From NCBI GenBank assembly GCA_019057775.1, contig JAHLWT010000260.1, forward strand, positions 1 through 64,000: DNA of 64,000 nt. The letters are read 5' to 3'. The position numbers and the translations under genes were made by a program. Within the stretch, counting starts at the first letter, position 1, and each line of letters begins with the position of its first letter. This stretch comes from Promethearchaeota archaeon (GTDB lineage: Archaea; Asgardarchaeota; Lokiarchaeia; Sigynarchaeales; SOKP01). The notes beneath the pieces were generated by a model. That model was given only the letters and a program-made list of their open reading frames with translations, was not told where the DNA came from and made no database searches. Below, piece by piece: positions 58,416 through 64,000 of the stretch.

Positions 58416-59639
58416 ATGAATAAGGTTGCAATAATTGGAGTCGGACACACAAAATTTGGACGATTACAAACTAAAGGATTAATGGATTTACTATGTGATG
58501 CCTCCCTCGAAGCAATTAGAAATTCAAATACTAATGATGAAATGTTTGATTCTGTTTATGTTGGAGCAATGAGTCCTAATGTTTTCAACCAAATATCGGG
58601 GGTTGCCAGTATGTTAGTTGATAAATTGAGTTTAATACCTGCCGCAGCAGATCACATTAAGAACGGTCCTGCGAGTGGAGGATCAGCAGTCAAGGCAGGA
58701 TTTCAAGCAATTGCCTCTGGTATGAGTGACTTAGTTTTAGTAGTTGGAGGGGAAAAAATGACTCATATAACAACTCCTGGATATGTCACCTCAAACGTAG
58801 CAACATTAACACATCCAGAAGCTGAAAGACGACACGGTGTCTCACTTCCTTCATTTGCGGGATTACTAACGAGAGCATATCTTGAGAAATATGATGCAAA
58901 ACTAGAATGGATTTCCGATATCGCAATTAAAAACCATAAGAATGGGGCTTTAAATCCAAATGCTCATTTTCAGAGAACTATTGATAATTTTATGGAAAGC
59001 GCAATCAATAAAGGAAAAGGAACTTGGGAGAAAGTACATGATTTCCTAAATGACGATAAAACAAATCCTATAATTGCAGATCCACTGAGACTTTTTCATA
59101 TTTGCCCGATTTCGGATGGCGCTGCTGCTTTAGTTTTATGTAATACTGAAAAGTCAAAAGAATATTGTGATACACCTATTTTAATTTCTGGTATTGGACA
59201 AGCAACAGATACTCAAATAGTATTTGAACGAGAGGAACTTACCACCCTGAAAGCTTTACGAATATGTTCTGATCAAGCTTATAAAATGGCTAATAAAACC
59301 CCAGAAGATATGGATGTAGCCGAATTACATGATGCTTTTGAAATTCTTGAGGCAGTACAGAGTGAGGATATAGGCTTCTTTCATAAAGGCGAGGGTGCTA
59401 AAGCTGCGCATGAAGGCCAAACCGAGATTGGAGGTAAAATCCCTATTAATCCATCAGGAGGATTGAAAGCAAGAGGTCATCCACTTGGAGCCACTGGAGT
59501 CGCTCAGGTTGTAGAATTGGTGTGGCAATTAAGGGGAGATGCTGGTAAAAGACAAGTTGATGGTGCAGAAAATGGAATCACATGTAATTTCGGAGGTTTT
59601 GGTAACAATATAATCTCTATACTTGTTGAAAGAATGTGA
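58416..59639 (+). CDS. Thiolase-family protein (SCP2-type) without the nucleophilic cysteine
   Basis: A protein of 407 residues with the start VAIIGVGHTKFG and the fold of archaeal SCP2-type thiolases. Where the family has the acyl-accepting cysteine (xxACASGG), this protein has proline (IKNGPASGGSA, Pro85, codon CCT at 58668). The other motifs are kept: ELHDAFEI, GLKARGHPLGATG and TCNFGGFG. It may bind acyl-CoA without forming an acyl-enzyme, or catalyse a different step, perhaps with the complete thiolase 90 bases upstream. The related HMG-CoA-pathway thiolase usually sits beside a DUF35 gene; none is seen here. Confidence 0.88.
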   Translation: MNKVAIIGVGHTKFGRLQTKGLMDLLCDASLEAIRNSNTNDEMFDSVYVGAMSPNVFNQISGVASMLVDKLSLIPAAADHIKNGPASGGSAVKAGFQAIASGMSDLVLVVGGEKMTHITTPGYVTSNVATLTHPEAERRHGVSLPSFAGLLTRAYLEKYDAKLEWISDIAIKNHKNGALNPNAHFQRTIDNFMESAINKGKGTWEKVHDFLNDDKTNPIIADPLRLFHICPISDGAAALVLCNTEKSKEYCDTPILISGIGQATDTQIVFEREELTTLKALRICSDQAYKMANKTPEDMDVAELHDAFEILEAVQSEDIGFFHKGEGAKAAHEGQTEIGGKIPINPSGGLKARGHPLGATGVAQVVELVWQLRGDAGKRQVDGAENGITCNFGGFGNNIISILVERM

Positions 59640-59701
59640 TTTTTCTTACCATTCCTCTTCAAGCTATATAAGTGATTAAGTAGTGTTCTTTTTTCGATTC
59701 A

Positions 59702-60100
59702 TCATTTTATTAAAGATAGGCGTTCTTTATTACTTGAAAATTGGTTAGATAGTATACGATACTTACAATCGTCCCATTTTTTGCGAAATTCGTAAAAATA
59801 TTCTGAAATATCTAACAAATCTCCAAAAACTACTAAGTAATTTTCAATTATATAAATTTGGATATAAATAGGAAATAATTCAAAAACATGAATGTCAAAT
59901 TTTAAAGGAAACTTTCCCAGCAGTTCCTCTTGCAGTTTCAAATTTTTATCTCTATCTTTATCCAAAGAAAGTATTGCGATATCAATATCCGAGGTTGGAC
60001 GTATTCCTCCTTCCACATGAGATCCAAACAACACTACATCATGTTTATCCTTCAAATAAATTAAATCCTTTCTCAATTGCGTAAGCTCAATTGATTTCAT
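59702..60100 (-). CDS. mntA: MNT-type nucleotidyltransferase antitoxin (MntA-like)
   Basis: Minimal nucleotidyltransferase-fold protein of 132 residues. The motif GSHVEGGIRPTSDIDIAIL (about residues 26-44) gives the GS-x9-D-x-D pattern, and a third acidic residue lies in KFDIHVFEL. In HEPN/MNT pairs the MntA protein adds AMP to a tyrosine of the HepT toxin and so silences it. Its start overlaps the end of the HEPN gene by 14 bases, the usual arrangement of the pair. The start encodes KSIELTQLRKDL. Confidence 0.9.
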   Translation of the reverse strand: MKSIELTQLRKDLIYLKDKHDVVLFGSHVEGGIRPTSDIDIAILSLDKDRDKNLKLQEELLGKFPLKFDIHVFELFPIYIQIYIIENYLVVFGDLLDISEYFYEFRKKWDDCKYRILSNQFSSNKERLSLIK

Positions 60101-60491
60101 TTAGAATTTCCTCCGTGATATCTATCCATTCATATAAAAGATCTTTAATTTCTTTCACTGAATTTAGAATTTTTTGTTCTTCAAAAGAATTGTATCTATG
60201 GACTAACATATTTCGCAATCCATTAGCTTTTTTTAACTTTTCTCCTAAATCTGGTTTTAACTTCTTAAATTTAACGATTTCTGAGATATTTGTGAAGTCC
60301 TCTTTAACTGGGATTCCTACATCTTTTACAAGCATCGCAACTAAATCAATTATTGCTTCGATTGAAGTTTGAAGAGAATAAAAGATCCCTCGTTTTTCAA
60401 ACTCATTCTTAGGTTCTAACGGCAAATCTTTTAAATAATCTGTAGTATGATTTATTTTGTCGCGATATCGTTTGATTCTCATCTCATCCAT
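60087..60491 (-). CDS. hepT: HEPN-domain toxin (HepT-like)
   Basis: A helical protein of 134 residues of the HepT/DUF86 family. The catalytic RNase motif R-x4-H-x-Y is present as RNMLVHRY (about residues 94-101); the tyrosine is the residue AMPylated by the partner in studied pairs. The N-terminus encodes RIKRYRDKI, and the first ATG is followed by a second three codons later (MDEM). It is the first gene of the two-gene toxin-antitoxin operon and lies about 100 bases from the IS630 element's left end. Confidence 0.92.
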   Translation of the reverse strand: MDEMRIKRYRDKINHTTDYLKDLPLEPKNEFEKRGIFYSLQTSIEAIIDLVAMLVKDVGIPVKEDFTNISEIVKFKKLKPDLGEKLKKANGLRNMLVHRYNSFEEQKILNSVKEIKDLLYEWIDITEEILNEIN

Positions 60492-60589
60492 ATAAATTCC
60501 CTCGGAAATTTTCTCTTTTTCTATCCTTCTTCAATATATAAAATCCCCTTCCTCATATTTATATTATATTTAAAGATAAAATTTTATTC

Positions 60590-60618
60590 TATTTATGGCG
60601 AAATAAATAATTTGGCAT
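60590..60618 (+). repeat. IS630 left terminal inverted repeat
   Basis: Begins TATTTATGGCG and ends AATAATTTGGCAT. The outer 11 and inner 13 bases match the complement of the right end exactly; three of the five middle bases differ. Confidence 0.93.
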
Positions 60619-60690
60619 CCTCACGACTTCTCCTCTCATATCACCTGGATATCACACCCTTTCAAGAAGCTTTTTTCTGCTTTTAAATTC

Positions 60691-61751
60691 ATGAAAAAAC
60701 TTCAAATAACCAGGAGCTCACCCGATCACGATAAACTGGTCGAGCTCTACAAGAAAGAGCCCAAGGTAAAGCTGAAGGAGCGATACCAGGGGCTTTATTT
60801 AATGATTGAACTCGGAAATTGTACTAAAGTCGCAGAATTGATAAAAAAGTCCAGGAATACTGTACAAGCATGGGTAAAACTTTTTAATGAGAGGGGGTTA
60901 GAAGCTATCGCTCCAAATTCACCTCCTGGGAGGCCATCCAGGCTTTCAGATGATCAAAAGGAAGAGATAAAAGCGGATGTCATGAGACACCCGCGTGAGT
61001 TGGACTACGATTTTAGCAACTGGGAAGGAAAATCCGTTGCAGAACACATTCATATCAAGTTTGGTGTGTCGTTTTCCGTGCGCGCAGCTCAAAAACTCCT
61101 TCATTCACTAGGATTTTCGCTTCAACGTCCGAAATATAAATTTCCTAAAGCAGATCCCGAAAAGCAGGAAGAATTTATTCGAGAGTTTAAAAAAAACTGG
61201 ATTCTCTTGAACCATACGACGTAGTCCTCTTCCAAGATGAGGCAAGCGTTCAATTCTCTCCGAGTACCATGCGCATGTGGTCTCTGAAAGGACATCAGCC
61301 GGAGATTTACACGTACGGCGGTCGGAAACGGCAACACCTAATAGGGACTGTCGAACCCCTTGAAGGAAATTTGCATGTGGCATTTTCTGAAACTTTAAAA
61401 GCTCCACAGTTTCAGCATTATTTAGAAGGGCTACTTGCCAGATATCCAGCACCTAAGAAGCTCATCATAGTCTTGGATAATGCTCGGGCGCATCATTCAA
61501 AAGAGCTGAAACCGTTTTTAAAGACAAATGAGGAAAGGCTCGAACTGGTGTTTTTACCACCATATTCTCCCGATTTAAATCCCATGGAATGGTTCTGGAA
61601 ATTTCTAAGAAAAATGGTCACGCATAATACCTTTTTTCCGACGTTTAAGGATTTCCAGCGCGCTTTGATAAAATTCATCCTGAAACATAAAACATCTTCA
61701 CCAGAAATTAAGACTCGTTGCAGTTATGCCAAATTATTTTGTACGCCATAA
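60691..61751 (+). CDS. IS630 transposase, two frames joined by probable -1 frameshift
   Basis: A ~353-residue transposase if read through a -1 shift. The first frame (60691-61224) encodes the helix-turn-helix part (IKKSRNTVQAWVKLFNERG; GRPSRLSDDQKEEI) up to KKNW. The second continues with the DDE domain: DVVLFQDEASVQFS (first Asp), LIIVLDNARAHHSK (second Asp) and LPPYSPDLNPMEWFWK (Glu). The frames meet at AAAAAAAAC, which contains A_AAA_AAC in the zero-frame phase at 61191-61197, a strong -1 slippery heptamer. Both parts lack other lesions, so it is probably active. The stop lies inside the right terminal repeat. Confidence 0.9.
61191..61197 (+). promoter_or_regulatory. Putative -1 ribosomal frameshift site A_AAA_AAC
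   Basis: The zero-frame codons read TTT AAA AAA AAC; slipping back one base enters the frame that encodes the rest of the DDE domain. This heptamer is a known efficient -1 signal. Without a shift, translation stops at 61224. No obvious stimulatory hairpin was checked. Confidence 0.6.
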
Positions 61752-61754
61752 ATA
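61726..61754 (-). repeat. IS630 right terminal inverted repeat
   Basis: Its complement begins TATTTATGGCG and ends AATAATTTGGCAT, matching the left end at 26 of 29 positions. It includes the transposase stop codon. Confidence 0.93.
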
Positions 61755-61757
61755 ATA

Positions 61758-63713
61758 TTAAAAATCTTCAACTAGCACCTTGATCTCTTTGATGAAGGGT
61801 TTAGCATAAGAGTGCCACATCTGTTTTGTATCAAGATCACTTGGAGATTGATCGATAAGATCTCTTCCTTTCGTTAGATGCTCAAATGCTAAATCATAAT
61901 CATCCAGCGCTCTATAACAAATTCCAAGTTTAATATAAGTTTGATAAATATACCAACTATTTGGATCCAGTTCTATTGCCCTTTGAAATTTATCTATAGC
62001 TAATTCGTGGTCATTAAAAGCCATCAGAATTTCACCATATGAATCGATATAAATTCCATTATCTGGCTCTCGCTTTATGAGTTTTTGGATAATTTTTAAG
62101 GCTTCTTCCTTATTATTTAAGTATTGGTACCAGAACGCTTTGTAATTGAGAAGATCATTATCTTCTGGGTATTTAACAATCAATTCATCGATAATTTCCA
62201 ATCCTCCATCAAGATCTCTCATTCCTTTAAGAATAGAGGCTTTTTTCATTTTGAGATCTTTTTCATGTTTAGGAAAATCTTTTACCATTCCATCTAAGAG
62301 GATTAAGGCTTCATTATATCTATCAAAATAAATTAGAATCTTACTTTTAATATAATACAGATCGAGTTCTTTAGGGTTTCGTTTAATGGCTTTGTTGATT
62401 TTTTCAAAAGCTTCCTCAAAACTCTTAGCAGGATCTAAATAAAACTCAAGCTCACTTCTCTTATCAGACTGCCCTTGTACTTCAGAAAGATAGAATGTCT
62501 GGATCTCTTTCCATATTAATCCTTCTAATTTGTCAAAAGTATCAAAAAGTTTTCTTTCTTTCTCAATTTTATACGCCAAATAGTTGATATAATTTGGTAA
62601 GAAATTTCTTAACACTTCTATTAATCCTTTGTTAAACAGGCTTTCAACTATCTCCTCTAATATTGCCTCTACTGTGCCTTCCATTGTTAACAGATGGGCT
62701 CCTTCAGACGTTTCCTCATATAAATTTTTTAAATACGTGAATTTAGTAACGTGATCTTCAACAATTACATTAAGCATCCGTTCTAATTTTTCATTTACTT
62801 GAAAATAAAATGTCTCTCCATCGGCTAAACCTAATTCTAATTTAAAAAATTTTATTGGAAAGATGTTTTCTTCAACAATTCGAAGAATAACAAAGTTAAG
62901 TTTAACCAGATTGATGTCATACTTTTTAGAAAACTCCTCTGGAGATATGTAATGAGGAAATCGGTCTGGATGATTTATAGACAGATAAAGTAAAACTTTT
63001 TCAAACTCTTCTTCACTATCTAAAGTAGACTCGACCTTTTCATATGGTAGCTTTAATTTATTGTTTAAAAACCGAAATTTAATATCAATATCTTCGATGT
63101 TATACTCTTTAAAGAAACTTGTGGTGCTTTTAGTAATTTCTTTAATCCGTTTGCTTTCTTCCTCTAAGATTGATTGTCTATCTAGATCATATAGTCTTAG
63201 CATATTTGAGTATTCTGTCTTACCTAACCGAGTTATCCTATATTCTCTTTCTTCCTTTCTTACAAATTCCTTATCTAATAATGAATTCAAATTTTTAGAT
63301 AAAGAAGATTGATTGATCGAAAGGGGAGGCTCAAGAAAATCCGCCCATTTGCAATAGTTATTGTTATATACCATCCAAAGAATCCAGTGGTCATAATTCC
63401 TCCTTCTAAGAATAACATCGGGAGGGGAACTTAATTTTCTCTTTTTTTGCCGTACTTCAGAGAGTTCATAATACCTATCCTTACCTTTAGATGTAATTTT
63501 ATACTGATTGAACTCCGCCTTCTCAATGTATCCTCTATCCTTAAGTCTGTTGAGGTAGATTGATAAGGTGGAATGCTTAATTTTTTCTTTCAGATTTGCC
63601 CAAGAGCATACATCATTATTGTTTAAAATCCATAATAAGATAAATTCGAAGTTAGGTTTACCAAAAATTGGTTTTATAATCTCTTCAGGAGGATAATTAC
63701 ATGTAGAAACCAC
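61758..63713 (-). CDS. Winged-helix/TPR regulator-like protein
   Basis: A protein of 651 residues. Two winged-helix-like units lie at the N-terminus (about 20-85: FEFILLWILNN to YKITSKGKDRY; about 100-165: HWILWMVYNNN to YRITRLGKTEY). A helical middle follows (about 170-420). The C-terminal ~220 residues are TPR-type repeats (AIKRNPKELDLYYIKSKILI, then KALELDPN-like units such as AIELDPNSWYIYQTY). DNA binding with a protein-interaction scaffold is likely; no ligand is known. GTG start with GGAG nine bases upstream. The IS630 element ends four bases beyond its stop and does not interrupt it. Confidence 0.85.
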   Translation of the reverse strand: MVSTCNYPPEEIIKPIFGKPNFEFILLWILNNNDVCSWANLKEKIKHSTLSIYLNRLKDRGYIEKAEFNQYKITSKGKDRYYELSEVRQKKRKLSSPPDVILRRRNYDHWILWMVYNNNYCKWADFLEPPLSINQSSLSKNLNSLLDKEFVRKEEREYRITRLGKTEYSNMLRLYDLDRQSILEEESKRIKEITKSTTSFFKEYNIEDIDIKFRFLNNKLKLPYEKVESTLDSEEEFEKVLLYLSINHPDRFPHYISPEEFSKKYDINLVKLNFVILRIVEENIFPIKFFKLELGLADGETFYFQVNEKLERMLNVIVEDHVTKFTYLKNLYEETSEGAHLLTMEGTVEAILEEIVESLFNKGLIEVLRNFLPNYINYLAYKIEKERKLFDTFDKLEGLIWKEIQTFYLSEVQGQSDKRSELEFYLDPAKSFEEAFEKINKAIKRNPKELDLYYIKSKILIYFDRYNEALILLDGMVKDFPKHEKDLKMKKASILKGMRDLDGGLEIIDELIVKYPEDNDLLNYKAFWYQYLNNKEEALKIIQKLIKREPDNGIYIDSYGEILMAFNDHELAIDKFQRAIELDPNSWYIYQTYIKLGICYRALDDYDLAFEHLTKGRDLIDQSPSDLDTKQMWHSYAKPFIKEIKVLVEDF

Positions 63714-63853
63714 ACTTAGTACTCCATATTTAATGTTCTTTAATAGAATAGAATATAAAAATCTATTTATACTTTATGATCCATAGTTAATCCAAGACTC
63801 CAAATAAAGTTCTGTAAAGTAAACTATAAGTATACTCTTTCACTAATAAAATT

Positions 63854-63946
63854 ATGACACAAAAAGAAGATAAGAAATGGAAGGAATCAATGGGTAATTA
63901 TCTTTTGAATGGGTCCAAATTTCAGTTCTCATTAAAAGATCTATAA
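63854..63946 (+). pseudogene. Possible N-terminal remnant of an autoantigen-p27-type zinc-ribbon protein
   Basis: A 30-residue ATG frame: MTQKEDKKWKESMGNYLLNG, then SKFQFSLKDL and stop. The segment MGNYLLNG recalls the M-x-x-YLL-x-G start of archaeal zinc-ribbon proteins of the Sjogren/scleroderma autoantigen (p27) family. The CxxC zinc ribbon that should follow is absent. It is probably a truncated relic; the match is short and could be chance. Confidence 0.3.
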
Positions 63947-64000
63947 TTTTACAATATTTTTTTTTTTAAACAACAAAATAATAAAAAAAGGATGTGTGAA

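Larger units (their letters stand above)
60590..61754 (+). mobile_element. Complete IS630-type insertion sequence
   Basis: About 1165 bases including flanking TA on both sides (60590-60591 and 61753-61754), the target duplication expected for IS630/Tc1 elements. Terminal inverted repeats match at 26 of 29 positions. One transposase gene in two frames fills the inside. Base composition is visibly less A+T-rich than the surroundings, consistent with recent arrival. It inserted between the hepT promoter side and the 3' end of the winged-helix/TPR gene, whose stop is four bases from the right end. Confidence 0.93.

Noticed and set aside
61108..61452. Minus-strand frames across the transposase
   Set aside because: They are antisense to the transposase DDE domain and have no independent support.
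1..64000. CRISPR arrays, tRNA and rRNA genes
   Set aside because: No regularly spaced direct repeats, cloverleaf-like GC-rich segments or rRNA-like sequence were found on reading both strands.

Overview
The window reads as a stretch of an Asgard archaeal chromosome, most likely Lokiarchaeia (Promethearchaeota). The DNA is strongly A+T-rich. Leucyl-tRNA synthetase is of the archaeal type. A Rab-like GTPase is fused to a Roadblock-like domain, a probable longin-domain protein is present, and the gene stock is otherwise that of an anaerobic archaeon (tungsten aldehyde:ferredoxin oxidoreductase, thiolases, Opp-type ABC importer). The lineage is an inference from gene content; no rRNA or tRNA gene was found.

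Region 1 (1-17 kb) is a sensory island. It holds the 3' part of a GAF/PAS histidine kinase, two transmembrane methyl-accepting (MCP-type) receptors, two paralogous proteins that join a ribbon-helix-helix-like N-terminus to a HisKA-like helix pair and a receiver domain, and two large PAS kinases. The parts fall into two similar modules (3-9 kb and 9.7-16.7 kb). Module 1 keeps the phosphotransfer residues. In module 2 the receiver aspartate, the HisKA-like histidine and the kinase H-box histidine are all replaced. A kinase-end remnant, a dispersed ~100 bp repeat and a GC-rich double hairpin lie between the genes.

Region 2 (17-22 kb) has a cytoplasmic beta-sandwich repeat protein, an FG-GAP-like propeller protein with C-terminal winged helices, and a probable longin protein. 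Region 3 (22-30 kb) is metabolic: an iron alcohol dehydrogenase/AOR operon, a C2H2 mini-protein with a 125 bp tandem duplication, an Eis-like acetyltransferase, a GPH-type symporter and a CoA-transferase pseudogene.

Region 4 (30-37.4 kb) is a complete oligopeptide ABC importer operon. Both of its ATPases carry N-terminal membrane segments and its binding-protein gene has a frameshift. Region 5 (37.8-60 kb) mixes a cold-shock protein, three more multi-PAS kinases, a class III aminotransferase, an SDR, LeuRS, the Roadblock-GTPase fusion and two tandem thiolases; the second thiolase lacks the usual nucleophilic cysteine. Region 6 (59.7-64 kb) is accessory: a HEPN/MNT toxin-antitoxin pair, a complete IS630-type element with matching terminal inverted repeats and an A_AAA_AAC frameshift site, a winged-helix/TPR regulator, and a possible zinc-ribbon gene remnant.

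The most interesting system is the duplicated receptor / RHH-HisKA-receiver / PAS-kinase module with one copy catalytically dead. No CheA, CheW, CheR or CheB is in the window, so how the MCP-type receptors signal is open. No CRISPR array or tRNA was seen.
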